A stretch of 33,787 bases of DNA, from positions 1 through 33,787 of the forward strand of contig CANFVA010000014.1 of NCBI GenBank assembly GCA_947450255.1, read 5' to 3'. Below, one piece after another: positions 1 to 8,056 of this stretch; within the stretch, counting starts at the first letter, position 1, and each line of letters begins with the position of its first letter. The position numbers and the translations under genes were made by a program. The notes below the pieces were generated by a model. The model searched no databases, was not told the DNA's origin, and saw only the letters and a list, made by a program, of their open reading frames with translations. Source of the stretch: Comamonadaceae bacterium. GTDB lineage: Bacteria; Pseudomonadota; Gammaproteobacteria; Burkholderiales; Burkholderiaceae_C.

Positions 1-81
1 CTGACCAAGGTTCCGGGCTTGCGCGACAGCATTGTCGATGGCGCCGACGCGGTGACGGCCTTGGCTTTGGAAGCGTTTTAA
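1..81 (+). CDS. 3' end of an unrecognised protein-coding gene (partial)
   Basis: The first frame is open from the window edge to a TAA at 79-81 and gives 26 residues ending in ALALEAF. The fragment is too short to assign a family. In related genomes a bolA gene often lies just before this type of prolyl isomerase gene, but this tail does not resemble a BolA C-terminus, so I leave it unnamed. The gene is followed by a small perfect stem-loop at 124-142 and then, after about 110 bases, by the prolyl isomerase gene on the same strand. Confidence 0.6.
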   Translation: MTKVPGLRDSIVDGADAVTALALEAF

Positions 82-123
82 GCTGCTTTAGCGGCGCGCG
101 TTTGCAGGCTTGCAGGCTTGCGC

Positions 124-142
124 GCCAAGGCGCTGCCTTGGC
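124..142 (+). terminator. Perfect short stem-loop, possible weak terminator
   Basis: An 8-base arm GCCAAGGC (124-131) and its exact complement GCCTTGGC (135-142) flank a 3-base loop. A run of seven T comes only about 12 bases later (near 155-161), so this is not a classical intrinsic terminator. Directly upstream an octamer TGCAGGCT occurs twice in tandem. It may end transcription of the gene finishing at 81. Confidence 0.35.
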
Positions 143-194
143 AAATGCGGTGGTATTTTTTTGAAATTGAATTCACAATAAGGTAGCTTCTACG

Positions 195-983
195 ATGTTG
201 CAAACTAAACGGGTACTTGCAGCGCTAGGCGCTTGCATCGTGATGGCAGCGCACGCTACGGACGCGTCTAAACCGCTGGTTACCGTCAACGGCGTGACGC
301 TGGGCGCGGAGTTGATGGACGTGCTAGTGGGCAATGCGCTGGCCCAAGGTGCTAGCGACAGCGTGGACTTGCGCAACCAGCTGCGCAATGAACTGATCGC
401 GCGCGAGGTACTAGCGCAGGAAGCGCGCAAGCTGGGTCTGGACAAAGAACCTGCCATCAAGGCGCAAATGGCGTTACAGCAGAACACCTTCCTTAGCGAA
501 GCGCTGATCGCCAAGCAAACCGAAAAAATAAAACCCTCGGATGAAAAATTACGCGCTGAATACAAGCGTCAGGCAGACTTGCTGGTCGATGCCGAGGAGT
601 ACCAAATCAGCCATATCGTCACGCATACAGAGGCCGATGCCAAGGCGGTGATCAAAGCGGCGAAGGAAGGCGCGGCTTTTGATAAGCTGGCAGCAGAAAA
701 ATCTATCAATCCCAGCGCCAAGGGGGGCGGTAATTTGGGTTGGCTCCTGATGCGCCAGATCAACCCCTTGCTTTCTAATGTAGTGGCTAATATGGCGGTA
801 GGTAGCATCACTGCCTTGCCTATACAGACGCAGGAGGGTTGGCAAGTGCTCAAGCTCGATGCCAAGCGCAAGTACAAAATTCCCACCTATGACGAGAGCA
901 GGCAACAAGTGATCAATGCCGTCATGGCCAATGAACGTACCGAGTACGTGCAAAAACTGGTGAAAGCCGCCAAGGTCGAATAA
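195..983 (+). CDS. Periplasmic PpiC/parvulin-type peptidyl-prolyl cis-trans isomerase
   Basis: The 262-residue product starts with a Sec-type signal peptide (residues 1-21: Lys-Arg, a hydrophobic stretch, then Ala-x-Ala before Thr22), so it should act in the periplasm. Residues 25-110 form the helical SurA/PpiD-like chaperone region that usually flanks this domain. A parvulin rotamase domain follows at about 133-225, with the family pattern of ISHI near its start, a Gly-rich GGGNLGW segment at 177-183 and a closing EGWQVLKL at 214-221. Such proteins help outer-membrane and secreted proteins fold. The ATG is preceded by AAGG about 12 bases upstream. The gene stands alone on the plus strand and faces the minus-strand block across a repeat element. 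The domain call is firm, but which named family member it is cannot be settled here. Confidence 0.9.
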   Translation: MLQTKRVLAALGACIVMAAHATDASKPLVTVNGVTLGAELMDVLVGNALAQGASDSVDLRNQLRNELIAREVLAQEARKLGLDKEPAIKAQMALQQNTFLSEALIAKQTEKIKPSDEKLRAEYKRQADLLVDAEEYQISHIVTHTEADAKAVIKAAKEGAAFDKLAAEKSINPSAKGGGNLGWLLMRQINPLLSNVVANMAVGSITALPIQTQEGWQVLKLDAKRKYKIPTYDESRQQVINAVMANERTEYVQKLVKAAKVE

Positions 984-1026
984 GCCGAGCTGCGGCGCGG
1001 GCCACGCTCAGCAAACTTTGGATAAG

Positions 1027-1139
1027 CCCAAACCCGCCATTGCGAGCGCAGCGATGCAATCCATTTTTGCTTGCCCATCTTGCACTGATGGATCGCCGTG
1101 TCCCTGCGCCCCTCGCGAAGGACTCATGCAGACCTTCCT
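1027..1139 (+). repeat. Dispersed intergenic stem-loop repeat, copy 1
   Basis: This segment aligns along its whole length with 15589-15704. Shared blocks include TTGCGAGCGCA, GCAATCCA, a central ATGGATCGCCG, a CCTCGCGA block and a closing ATGCAG..CCTTCC. The left part (TTGCGAGCGCAGCGA) is roughly complementary to the right part (TCCCTGCGCCCCTCGCGA), so the unit can fold on itself. It fills the gap between two convergent genes. Similar elements beginning with GTCATTGCGAG and ending with CTCGCGATGAC are known as abundant intergenic repeats in several bacteria. This copy has decayed more than copy 2. Confidence 0.75.
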
Positions 1140-1161
1140 GCATCGAACGTCGCCGCTGGAA

Positions 1162-1818
1162 CTAGGGGATGGTTACAACCAGCGGGGATGTATCTATCCA
1201 CGTTCTATGTTTGTGCATGATGGCTGCAAACGCCGCCGAGGCTTCAAACTGCGTCAGCCAACGCGCCAAACGCGGCCAGGGCTGCGCTGCAAACCAGGTC
1301 TTGTCGGTATGTGCATACTGCCGCACAAAAGGCGCTAATGCGGCGTCGCACAAGCCCGTTTGTTCCCCGGCCAAATGCCCTTGGCTTGCCAACACCGCCT
1401 CGAGTTGCAGGAGAAATGCGGCACCCGCTTCGCGCCATGCGACGCCATCGGCCAAGCCGAATCGGTGCGGGTATTTGTAGCGGTCCAAGGCCTGCTTAAA
1501 CGGCCCGTCATTGGCTTCGATCAAAGCCATGTTGTCTGCCAAACGCAGTGGATCTTTCGGCCACCATTGCAGCGGATCCTGCGCTTGCAAAGCCCAGGCC
1601 ATGATGTCCAGGCTTTCGTCTAACACCTTGCCATCGGGTAGCACCAACACCGGCACCGTGCCCTTGGGCGAGGCGGTCAGCATGCGTGCAGGTTTGTTTT
1701 TGAGTTCGATTTCCCGGTGCTCCACGGCCATGCCGCTGGCGTGTAAAGCCAGGCGCGCCCGCATCGCATAAGGGCAGCGGCGAAAGGAATACAAGACGGG
1801 CAGCGTGTCCTCAGCCAT
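1162..1818 (-). CDS. Glutathione S-transferase family protein with glutaredoxin-like N-terminus
   Basis: The 218-residue product has a thioredoxin-fold GST N-terminal domain (about 6-80). It carries a CPYA motif at 15-18 where glutaredoxins have CPYC, and a GTVPVLVLPDGKVLDES segment that matches the glutathione-binding cis-Pro region and the Glu-Ser that contacts the gamma-glutamyl group. An all-helical C-terminal half follows. A single N-terminal cysteine suggests monothiol chemistry such as deglutathionylation rather than classical conjugation (inference). I chose the ATG at 1816-1818. It overlaps the stop codon of trhO by 8 bases, while a longer reading (to 1875) would run 65 bases into trhO. 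The overlap points to translational coupling with trhO. The substrate is unknown. Confidence 0.85.
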   Translation of the reverse strand: MAEDTLPVLYSFRRCPYAMRARLALHASGMAVEHREIELKNKPARMLTASPKGTVPVLVLPDGKVLDESLDIMAWALQAQDPLQWWPKDPLRLADNMALIEANDGPFKQALDRYKYPHRFGLADGVAWREAGAAFLLQLEAVLASQGHLAGEQTGLCDAALAPFVRQYAHTDKTWFAAQPWPRLARWLTQFEASAAFAAIMHKHRTWIDTSPLVVTIP

Positions 1819-2809
1819 GGGCCTGAATGCCTTTTGGGTCACCCGCAATGGATGCGCCGCCGTGGCTGTGCGCATCGCCAGCTGCGGCGGCCTTGGCCTT
1901 GGCGCGCTCCCATTGTCGCTGCCGATCGCGCGCGCTCTTCTTCTGCGTTTCGGTCGTCAAGCTAAAACAGCGTGGGCAACTGACACCCGGTTCATAGTGG
2001 ATGGACTCTAAAGCGCCCGGTGGCAAGGGCTGGCGGCAACAACGGCACAGTTGCTGGCTACCGGTTTGCAGGCCATGGGCGACCGACACCCGCTCGTCGA
2101 ATACGAAGCATTCGCCTTGCCAGCGGCTGGCTTCGGGGGCCACGGTTTCCAGGTACTTCAGAATGCCGCCTTCCAGGTGGTACACCTCCTGCAAACCCTG
2201 GGCGCGCAAGAGCGCGGTAGATTTTTCGCAACGTATGCCGCCGGTGCAAAACATGGCCACTTTGCGCGGCTTGGCCGGGTCGAGCAGGCCTTGCGCTGCC
2301 AGCCACGCGGGCAATTGCGCAAAGCTTTGGATACCCGGATTGACCGCGCCTTCAAAGCTTCCCAACGCCACTTCATAGTCGTTGCGCGTATCGATCAACA
2401 GCACTTCTGGATCGGCGATCAAGGCATTCCAGTCCTGCGGTTTCACATACAGCCCCGCCTGGCTCGCCGGGCGTAAGTCGGGCACGCCCATGGTCACGAT
2501 TTCTTTTTTAATGCGCACGCGCATGCGCCGAAACGGTGCTTTGTCGGACCAAGATTCTTTGTGTTGCAAGGTGGCAAATGGGGCTTGGGCGCGCAGCCAT
2601 GCCAGCACCGTATATACGCCATCGGCGGGGCCGGCGATGGTGCTGTTAATGCCTTCGGGCGCTAGCAACACCAAGCCTTGGACGTGCTGGGCCTCACACA
2701 GGGCTTGCAGCGGCGCTTTGTACTGCGCGCAATCGGGCAGATCGACAAAAAGGTAAAAAGCCGCCGTCAGATAGCGCAGGGACGGCGTGGCAGTAATGGG
2801 CCCGGCCAT
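1811..2809 (-). CDS. trhO: tRNA uridine(34) hydroxylase TrhO (YceA, rhodanese family)
   Basis: The 332-residue protein matches the UPF0176/YceA family, which makes 5-hydroxyuridine at the wobble position of tRNAs using oxygen. An N-terminal ferredoxin-like domain (about 10-105) precedes a rhodanese domain (about 125-225). Its active loop CTGGIRCEK puts the catalytic-type Cys at 188 and a second Cys at 194. The C-terminal region has CRCC (255-258) and CPRC (278-281), which look like a small metal site, then a basic tail rich in Lys, Arg, Ala and His that reaches residue 332. The gene starts 31 bases after dnaJ and overlaps the GST-like gene by 8 bases, so the three are probably co-transcribed. 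No strong ribosome-binding site is visible before the ATG. Confidence 0.92.
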   Translation of the reverse strand: MAGPITATPSLRYLTAAFYLFVDLPDCAQYKAPLQALCEAQHVQGLVLLAPEGINSTIAGPADGVYTVLAWLRAQAPFATLQHKESWSDKAPFRRMRVRIKKEIVTMGVPDLRPASQAGLYVKPQDWNALIADPEVLLIDTRNDYEVALGSFEGAVNPGIQSFAQLPAWLAAQGLLDPAKPRKVAMFCTGGIRCEKSTALLRAQGLQEVYHLEGGILKYLETVAPEASRWQGECFVFDERVSVAHGLQTGSQQLCRCCRQPLPPGALESIHYEPGVSCPRCFSLTTETQKKSARDRQRQWERAKAKAAAAGDAHSHGGASIAGDPKGIQAHG

Positions 2810-2823
2810 GCGCTGTGTAGCTA

Positions 2824-2852
2824 TTTTTCAGCTTAAAAAATCAGCTGAAAAA
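2824..2852 (-). terminator. Stem-loop at the dnaJ stop codon
   Basis: Ten-base perfect arms (2824-2833 and 2843-2852, AGCTGAAAAA and its complement) flank a 9-base A-rich loop. In the dnaJ direction the hairpin begins inside the last codons and includes the TGA. No T-run follows, so it may be an RNA-stabilising or processing hairpin between dnaJ and trhO rather than a real terminator. Confidence 0.4.
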
Positions 2853-3971
2853 ACTTTTCAAGCGATCCGTCCAGCTATCGCCCGAGGGCGAATGCTTGCT
2901 ACCGCCTTTGCGGAAGGACTCGTCGAGTTCGCGCAACAATTTGCGCTGGTGCTCGGTGAGCTTGACCGGCGTCTCCACGGTGATATGGCAGTACAAATCA
3001 CCGGGGTAGCTCGAGCGCACGCCCTTGATGCCTTTGCCGCGCAGCCTAAATTGCTTGCCGGTTTGCGTGCCCTCAGGCAAATCAATAGCCGCTTTGCCTT
3101 GCAAAGTGGGCACATCGATTTCGCCGCCCAGTGCCGCCTCGACAATGCTGATGGGCACGGTGCAATGCAAGTCGTCGCCATCGCGCTCAAAAATGTCGTG
3201 TTTCTTGAGTCGGATTTCGATGTACAAATCGCCCGGCGGTCCGCCGTTGGTTCCTGGCTCGCCATTGCCCGCGCTGCGGATGCGCATGCCCGCGTCGATA
3301 CCGGCTGGGATTTTGACTTCCAGGGTTTTTTGCTTTTTGACCTTGCCCTGGCCCGCGCAGGCGATGCAAGGCTCCGCGATGATTTTGCCTGCGCCACGGC
3401 AGGTGGGACAGGTTTGCTGCACGCTGAAAAAGCCCTGGCGCATTTGCACCACGCCCGCGCCGCCGCAGGTGCCGCAGTTCTTGATCTGGCTGCCCGGCTT
3501 GGCACCGGCACCGGCGCAGACATCGCAGTTTTCATGGGTGGGGATACGGATTTGCGCGTCCTTGCCATTGGCCGCTTCTTCCAGCGTCATCTCCATGGCA
3601 TAGCTCAGGTCGCCGCCGCGAAACACCTGGCGTCCGCCGCGCCCGCTGCGTTGTTGCTGGCCGAACATTTCGCCAAAAATGTCGCCAAAGGCCTCGGCAA
3701 AGCCGCCAAAACCTTCGCCGCCAGGGCCGCGCATATTCGGGTCCACACCGGCATGGCCGTGCTGGTCATAGGCCGCGCGCTTTTGCGGGTCGGATAGCAT
3801 CTCGTAGGCCTCTTTGGCCTCTTTGAATTTGACTTCTGCTTCTTTGGCCGCGTCGCCCTGGTTGCGGTCCGGGTGGAACTTCATCGCCAGCTTGCGGTAG
3901 GACTTTTTAATTTCCTCGTCCGAAGCGTTCTTGGGCACGCCCAGAATCTCGTAAAAATCTCGTTTGGCCAT
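2841..3971 (-). CDS. dnaJ: Chaperone protein DnaJ (Hsp40)
   Basis: This is the co-chaperone that delivers clients to DnaK and stimulates its ATPase in the cytoplasm. The 376-residue product has the full class I layout. A J domain (1-70) carries HPD at 33-35. A Gly/Phe-rich linker follows (about 75-110). Four CxxCxGxG zinc repeats start at Cys149, Cys166, Cys188 and Cys202, and the two C-terminal beta-sandwich domains and dimerisation tail complete it. The length is normal for the family. The ATG at 3969-3971 follows a GGAG about 13 bases upstream. dnaK lies upstream on the same strand, separated by a strong terminator hairpin (3993-4035). No sigma32 promoter was seen between the two genes, so expression probably depends on read-through from dnaK. 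Confidence 0.98.
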   Translation of the reverse strand: MAKRDFYEILGVPKNASDEEIKKSYRKLAMKFHPDRNQGDAAKEAEVKFKEAKEAYEMLSDPQKRAAYDQHGHAGVDPNMRGPGGEGFGGFAEAFGDIFGEMFGQQQRSGRGGRQVFRGGDLSYAMEMTLEEAANGKDAQIRIPTHENCDVCAGAGAKPGSQIKNCGTCGGAGVVQMRQGFFSVQQTCPTCRGAGKIIAEPCIACAGQGKVKKQKTLEVKIPAGIDAGMRIRSAGNGEPGTNGGPPGDLYIEIRLKKHDIFERDGDDLHCTVPISIVEAALGGEIDVPTLQGKAAIDLPEGTQTGKQFRLRGKGIKGVRSSYPGDLYCHITVETPVKLTEHQRKLLRELDESFRKGGSKHSPSGDSWTDRLKSFFS

Positions 3972-3992
3972 GGCTTTTGCGGGCTCCGTAAC

Positions 3993-4035
3993 AACAGAAA
4001 AGCCGCGTTGAACTCCAAAGCGGGTTCAGCGCGGC
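3993..4035 (-). terminator. Rho-independent terminator/attenuator between dnaK and dnaJ
   Basis: Twelve-base arms (4024-4035 and 4002-4013) pair with one G-U and enclose a 10-base loop. In the dnaK direction the stem is followed at once by TTTTCTGTTGT. The dnaJ start codon lies about 30 bases beyond it, too close for a separate standard promoter, so partial read-through is the likely way dnaJ is expressed. Confidence 0.8.
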
Positions 4036-4067
4036 AGGTTTTTAAACAGCCAACAGCTGCTGCGGGT

Positions 4068-5996
4068 TTATCCCTTTTTCACTTCCTTGACTTCCGCGTC
4101 CACCACATTGTCGTCGGCGGGTTTGGCAGCTTGCTCTGCGCCAGGGCCTGCGGCCTCGGCGGCTTGTTTGGCTTGCATGTCGGCGTAGACTTTTTCGCCT
4201 AGCTTTTGACTCGCTGCCATCAAGGCGGCGCTCTTGGAACTGATGCTTTCTTTGTCTTCGCTCTTGATCACGCCCTCCAGATCCTTGATCGCAGCTTCAA
4301 TTTTTTCTTTCTCGCCGGCCTCAAGCTTGTCACCGTGCTCGGCGAGGCTCTTTTTGACACTGTGCATATTGGCTTCTGCCTCGTTGCGCGCCTGGATGAC
4401 TTCGAGTTTTTTCTTGTCATCGGCCGCGTTGAGTTCGGCGTCTTTCACCATTTGCTGGATCTCGGCTTCGCTCAGGCCCGAGTTGGCTTTGATGGTGATT
4501 TTGTTTTCCTTGCCCGTGCCTTTGTCTTTGGCGCCTACGTGCAAGATGCCGTTGGCATCGATGTCAAACGACACCTCGATTTGCGGCGTGCCGCGCGGTG
4601 AGGGCGGGATACCTTCGAGATTGAATTCGCCCAACGATTTGTTGGCCGCAGCCATCTCGCGCTCACCCTGAAACACCTTGATGGTGACCGCCGGTTGGTT
4701 GTCATCGGCGGTGGAGAAAGTCTGCGCAAACTTGGTCGGGATAGTGGTGTTCTTGGTGATCATCTTGGTCATCACACCGCCCAGGGTTTCAATGCCCAGC
4801 GACAGCGGCGTCACATCCAGCAGCAACACGTCTTTGCGATCGCCCGAAAGCACCTGGCCTTGGATGGCGGCGCCTACGGCCACGGCTTCGTCGGGGTTGA
4901 CGTCTTTGCGCGGCTCTTTGCCGAACAATTCTTTCACTTTGTCCTGCACTTTGGGCATGCGCGTCATGCCGCCGACCAAAATCACGTCATGGATGTCCGA
5001 TACGCTCACGCCTGCGTCTTTGATCGCCATGCGGCAAGGTGCAATCGTGCGCTCGATCAGCTCTTCCACCAAGGCTTCAAGCTTGGCGCGGGTGAGCTTG
5101 ATGTTCAGGTGTTTCGGACCGCTGGCATCTGCCGTGATGTAGGGCAGGTTGATATCAGTTTGCGAACTGCTGGAGAGTTCGATCTTGGCTTTTTCGGCCG
5201 ATTCTTTCAGGCGCTGCAAGGCCAGCACATCTTTGGACAAGTCCACGCCCTGGTCTTTTTTGAACTCGGCGATGATGAAGTCGATGATGCGCTGATCAAA
5301 GTCCTCGCCACCCAGGAAAGTATCGCCGTTGGTAGAAAGCACTTCGAATTGTTTTTCGCCATCGACGTCGGCGATTTCGATGATGGACACGTCAAACGTG
5401 CCGCCGCCCAAGTCGTACACCGCGATCTTGCGGTCGCCTTTTTCGTTCTTGTCCATGCCAAAGGCCAGGGCCGCAGCAGTGGGTTCGTTGATGATGCGCT
5501 TGACATCCAGACCGGCAATGCGCCCGGCGTCTTTGGTGGCCTGGCGTTGCGCGTCGTTGAAGTAAGCCGGTACGGTAATTACCGCGTCAGTCACTTCTTC
5601 GCCCAGGTAGTCCTCGGCGGTTTTTTTCATCTTGCGCAGGATGTCGGCGCTGACCTGTTGCGGTGCCATGCGGTTGCCACGCACTTCCACCCAAGCGTCA
5701 CCGTTATCTGCAGCCGCGATTTTGTAAGGCATCAGGTCGATGTCTTTTTGCACTTCTTTTTCGGTGAACTTGCGCCCGATCAGGCGTTTGACCGCGTACA
5801 GCGTGTTCTTCGGGTTGGTGACCGACTGGCGCTTGGCCGACGCGCCGACCAGCACTTCACCGTCTTCTTGGTAAGCGATGATGGACGGCGTAGTGCGCGC
5901 ACCTTCGGCGTTTTCGATGACCTTGGGCGTATTGCCCTCCATGATGGCGACGCAGCTGTTGGTGGTACCAAGGTCAATTCCGATAATTCTTCCCAT
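4068..5996 (-). CDS. dnaK: Chaperone protein DnaK (Hsp70)
   Basis: This ATP-driven cytoplasmic chaperone works with DnaJ and GrpE. The 642-residue product shows the N-terminal phosphate loop [12 protein letters not shown], the second phosphate loop [10 protein letters not shown], the adenosine motif VGGMTRMP, the linker [13 protein letters not shown] and the substrate-binding segment containing [18 protein letters not shown] helical lid ends in an acidic/basic tail (EVKEVKKG) instead of the usual EEV-type end. I chose the ATG at 5994-5996 because [12 protein letters not shown] is the standard start and AGGAG sits just upstream. A longer frame to 6062 would run through a likely promoter. grpE is upstream with a 134-base gap that holds a candidate sigma32 promoter (6037-6063). 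Confidence 0.98.
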   Translation of the reverse strand: MGRIIGIDLGTTNSCVAIMEGNTPKVIENAEGARTTPSIIAYQEDGEVLVGASAKRQSVTNPKNTLYAVKRLIGRKFTEKEVQKDIDLMPYKIAAADNGDAWVEVRGNRMAPQQVSADILRKMKKTAEDYLGEEVTDAVITVPAYFNDAQRQATKDAGRIAGLDVKRIINEPTAAALAFGMDKNEKGDRKIAVYDLGGGTFDVSIIEIADVDGEKQFEVLSTNGDTFLGGEDFDQRIIDFIIAEFKKDQGVDLSKDVLALQRLKESAEKAKIELSSSSQTDINLPYITADASGPKHLNIKLTRAKLEALVEELIERTIAPCRMAIKDAGVSVSDIHDVILVGGMTRMPKVQDKVKELFGKEPRKDVNPDEAVAVGAAIQGQVLSGDRKDVLLLDVTPLSLGIETLGGVMTKMITKNTTIPTKFAQTFSTADDNQPAVTIKVFQGEREMAAANKSLGEFNLEGIPPSPRGTPQIEVSFDIDANGILHVGAKDKGTGKENKITIKANSGLSEAEIQQMVKDAELNAADDKKKLEVIQARNEAEANMHSVKKSLAEHGDKLEAGEKEKIEAAIKDLEGVIKSEDKESISSKSAALMAASQKLGEKVYADMQAKQAAEAAGPGAEQAAKPADDNVVDAEVKEVKKG

Positions 5997-6036
5997 GATG
6001 AAACTCCTGCTAATGCAATAAAACTGATAAATACAA

Positions 6037-6063
6037 GTTCGGGGCGGTGCGCCGGTTTTCAAG
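6037..6063 (-). promoter_or_regulatory. Candidate sigma32 promoter upstream of dnaK
   Basis: On the minus strand CTTGAAA (6063-6057) matches the heat-shock -35 exactly. After 12 bases it is followed by CCCCGAAC (6044-6037), which keeps the CCCC but not the AT of the -10 consensus CCCCATNT. It would start transcription about 30-35 bases before the dnaK ATG. It is weaker than the one at grpE and may be only a partial match. Confidence 0.5.
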
Positions 6064-6130
6064 GCGCGCGGCGCGCTATTTGCTTACGTCGCCAATAAAG
6101 CGTGAAGACTGGTGAGTGACTCAGCGCGGC

Positions 6131-6688
6131 TTATTTGGGCGCCGCCACCGTAACCAGTGCCGGGCGCAGCACGCGATCGGCAATCAAATAACCTTTTTGC
6201 AGTACCGTCACGACCGTATTGGCTTCCTGCTCGGCAGGCACCACGCTGATGGCCTGGTGGTGGTGGGGGTCAAATTTGGCACCGGCTTCGGGGTTGATTG
6301 CGATGACTTTGTTGCGCTCCAGGGCGGCAATCAGCTGGCGCAGCGTGGCTTGGGCGCCCTCGTTGATCTGGGCGGCGGTCGCGTCTTTGATAGCCAGACC
6401 GGCTTCCAGGCTGTCGGCCACTGGCAGCAGACTCTCAGCAAAGCTTTCCACCGCGAACTTGCGCGCTTTGGTGATTTCGTCCTCGGCGCGGCGGCGGGCG
6501 TTCTCGGCGTCGGCCTTGGCGCGCAGGTACTGGTCGGCTAATTCGGCGCTTTTAGCCTGTAGAACGGCTAATTCAGCCTGCGCGACGGTTAGCGGGTCAG
6601 CGTCCAAAGCGGGTTCGGCGCCGGCGCCGGGTGCATGGGGATCCGGCTGGCTGTCATTGGGAGGGGTGGGGGTGGCGTTGTCGGACAT
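6131..6688 (-). CDS. grpE: Nucleotide exchange factor GrpE
   Basis: GrpE releases ADP from DnaK and acts as a dimer with a long paired helix. The 185-residue product has an acidic, Pro-rich disordered N-terminus (about 1-35), then a long charged coiled-coil helix (about 36-85, with [18 protein letters not shown]). The C-terminal beta domain carries the family signature [17 protein letters not shown] near the end. I chose the ATG at 6686-6688. A longer frame starts at 6733, but that ATG lies inside the -10 element of the sigma32 promoter and so would not be transcribed from it. GGTAAG precedes the chosen start. dnaK follows after 134 bases. Confidence 0.95.
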   Translation of the reverse strand: MSDNATPTPPNDSQPDPHAPGAGAEPALDADPLTVAQAELAVLQAKSAELADQYLRAKADAENARRRAEDEITKARKFAVESFAESLLPVADSLEAGLAIKDATAAQINEGAQATLRQLIAALERNKVIAINPEAGAKFDPHHHQAISVVPAEQEANTVVTVLQKGYLIADRVLRPALVTVAAPK

Positions 6689-6729
6689 GTGCTTACCAAA
6701 AATCCCGTTAAAAAAGCGGTGTGCAAAAG

Positions 6730-6757
6730 ACATGGGGCGCTATAGGCCTATTTCAAG
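6730..6757 (-). promoter_or_regulatory. Sigma32 heat-shock promoter of grpE
   Basis: On the minus strand CTTGAAA (6757-6751), a 13-base spacer and CCCCATGT (6737-6730) match the RpoH consensus CTTGAAA / CCCCATNT at every defined base. The spacing equals 14 bases when measured as CTTGAA to CCCCAT, as in the main E. coli dnaK promoter. Transcription should begin near 6722, leaving a leader of about 35 bases before the chosen grpE ATG. Confidence 0.9.
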
Positions 6758-6807
6758 GCCACGTCTCGGTTTTTTAGGAACCCAGGGCGCCAGGCCATGG
6801 GCCGTTC

Positions 6808-7155
6808 TCAGACGGACAGCAGTTCGACCTCGAACTTAAGCGTCGCGTTGGGCGGTATCACGCCGCCCGCACCGCGCTTGCCGTAGCCTAGTTCGGGCGG
6901 AATGATCAGGGTGCGGCAGCCGCCCACCTGCATGCCGACCACGCCCTCGTCCCAGCCCTGGATCACCATGCCGGCACCCAGACGAAAGCTAAATGGATCG
7001 CCCCGGTCTTTGCTGGAATCGAACTTCTCGCCTTGCTCGCCGTCCTCGAGCAGCCAGCCGGTGTAGTGCACCCGCACATGTTGGCCGGCGGCAGCGGTAT
7101 CGCCGTCACCAAGCACGGTGTCTTCGTATTGGAGTCCCGAGGGGCTGGTATGCAT
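6808..7155 (-). CDS. FKBP-type peptidyl-prolyl cis-trans isomerase
   Basis: This small single-domain FKBP of 115 residues, without a signal peptide, should be a cytoplasmic prolyl isomerase. Family landmarks are VHYTGWL (29-35), FDSS (45-48), VIQGWDEGV (64-72), IPPELGYG (85-92) and the closing IPPNATLKFEVEL (100-112). All the usual ligand-pocket aromatics (Tyr31, Phe45, Trp68, Tyr91) appear to be present. The ATG at 7153-7155 has AGGA upstream. The gene sits 51 bases after aroE behind a terminator-like hairpin, and it precedes the grpE heat-shock promoter, so it is flanked by chaperone genes. No inserted-flap (SlyD) domain is present. Confidence 0.93.
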   Translation of the reverse strand: MHTSPSGLQYEDTVLGDGDTAAAGQHVRVHYTGWLLEDGEQGEKFDSSKDRGDPFSFRLGAGMVIQGWDEGVVGMQVGGCRTLIIPPELGYGKRGAGGVIPPNATLKFEVELLSV

Positions 7156-7172
7156 GAAAAATCCTTTGAATG

Positions 7173-7207
7173 AAAAAAATAGAGCGCCAGACTGAAGCGA
7201 CTGGGCT
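7173..7207 (-). terminator. Probable intrinsic terminator after aroE
   Basis: In the aroE direction AGCCCAG (7207-7201) pairs with CTGGCGCT (7190-7183) with one bulged base across a 10-base loop, followed by CTA and seven T (7179-7173). It overlaps the end of the aroE stop codon. The FKBP start codon is only about 18 bases beyond the T-run, so it may act as an attenuator. Confidence 0.5.
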
Positions 7208-8052
7208 TAGAAACTACCGCGCACCGCTTGCAACAGCGATGCAGAAATATTGGGCATAGAGCCAAACCAAGCCGCAAAAGCCGGGCGCGCCTGGTGCAAC
7301 AACATCCCCAGGCCTTCGGCGACCGGGTTGCCACGCGCCTGCGCCGCTGCCAGCAGGGGCGTGATGCGCGGCACATAGACAATGTCGGACACCACCGCCT
7401 TCGGTGGCAGCGCGTCCAAGCGGATGTCCAGCGCATCCTGACCGTACATGCCCAGACTGGTGGTATTGACCAGCAGCGCGGCGCTCTCCAAAGCGGCGTG
7501 GCGCTCACCCCAGGGCAGGGCCTGCACTTGCGCCCCGAATTCTTGGGCCAGCGCTTGCGCCTTGCCAGCGTCGCGGTTACATAAGCGAATCAGCGGCACG
7601 CCCGCACCGATCAGCGCGCATAGCACGGCGCGCGCCGCGCCGCCCGCGCCCAGCACCACGGCCGGGCCTTGGGTCGCCTTCCATGCGGGCTGGGCCTCGC
7701 GCAGGCTTTCGATGTAGCCAAAGGCATCGGTATTGGTGCCATGCAAACTGCCGTCGGCCTGCACGACCACGGTATTGACTGCGCCAATACGTTGGGCAAT
7801 GGGGTCGATGGCGTCCAGGATGGCCAAGGCCTGCACTTTGTGCGGAATCGTCAGGTTGCAGCCCGCGAAACCCAGCACCGGCAGCGCGCGCAAGGCCTGC
7901 TCCAGGTGCGCAGGCTGCACCGCGAGCGGTATATAAGCGCCGCGCAGACCGTGTTCTGCGATCCAGTGGCCATGGATAAGCGGCGAGCGCGAATGCGCCA
8001 CCGGCCAGCCCATGACACCGGCCAGCACAAAGGGCTGTGCGTCTGCAGCCAC
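7207..8052 (-). CDS. aroE: Shikimate dehydrogenase AroE
   Basis: AroE reduces 3-dehydroshikimate to shikimate with NADPH in aromatic amino-acid synthesis. The 281-residue product has the substrate-binding SRSPLIH (21-27), NLTIPHK with the catalytic Lys72, NTDAFG with the partner Asp109, the dinucleotide loop GAGGAARA (135-142) and NTTSLGM. The start is a GTG at 8050-8052, four bases after the rpoD stop. The next ATG is at residue 14 and would remove part of the conserved first strand, so the GTG is preferred. The tight spacing to rpoD and the lack of a clear ribosome-binding site suggest translational coupling. Confidence 0.95.
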   Translation of the reverse strand: MAADAQPFVLAGVMGWPVAHSRSPLIHGHWIAEHGLRGAYIPLAVQPAHLEQALRALPVLGFAGCNLTIPHKVQALAILDAIDPIAQRIGAVNTVVVQADGSLHGTNTDAFGYIESLREAQPAWKATQGPAVVLGAGGAARAVLCALIGAGVPLIRLCNRDAGKAQALAQEFGAQVQALPWGERHAALESAALLVNTTSLGMYGQDALDIRLDALPPKAVVSDIVYVPRITPLLAAAQARGNPVAEGLGMLLHQARPAFAAWFGSMPNISASLLQAVRGSF

Positions 8053-8056
8053 CGTT

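Noticed and set aside
2787-3797. Plus-strand open frame of 336 codons opposite dnaJ
   Set aside because: It is antisense to the zinc-finger and J-domain coding sequence of dnaJ and has no independent support.
4695-6098. Long plus-strand open frame of 467 codons opposite dnaK
   Set aside because: It is the antisense shadow of the highly conserved dnaK gene, His/Phe/Asp-rich with no family resemblance, and has no ribosome-binding site.
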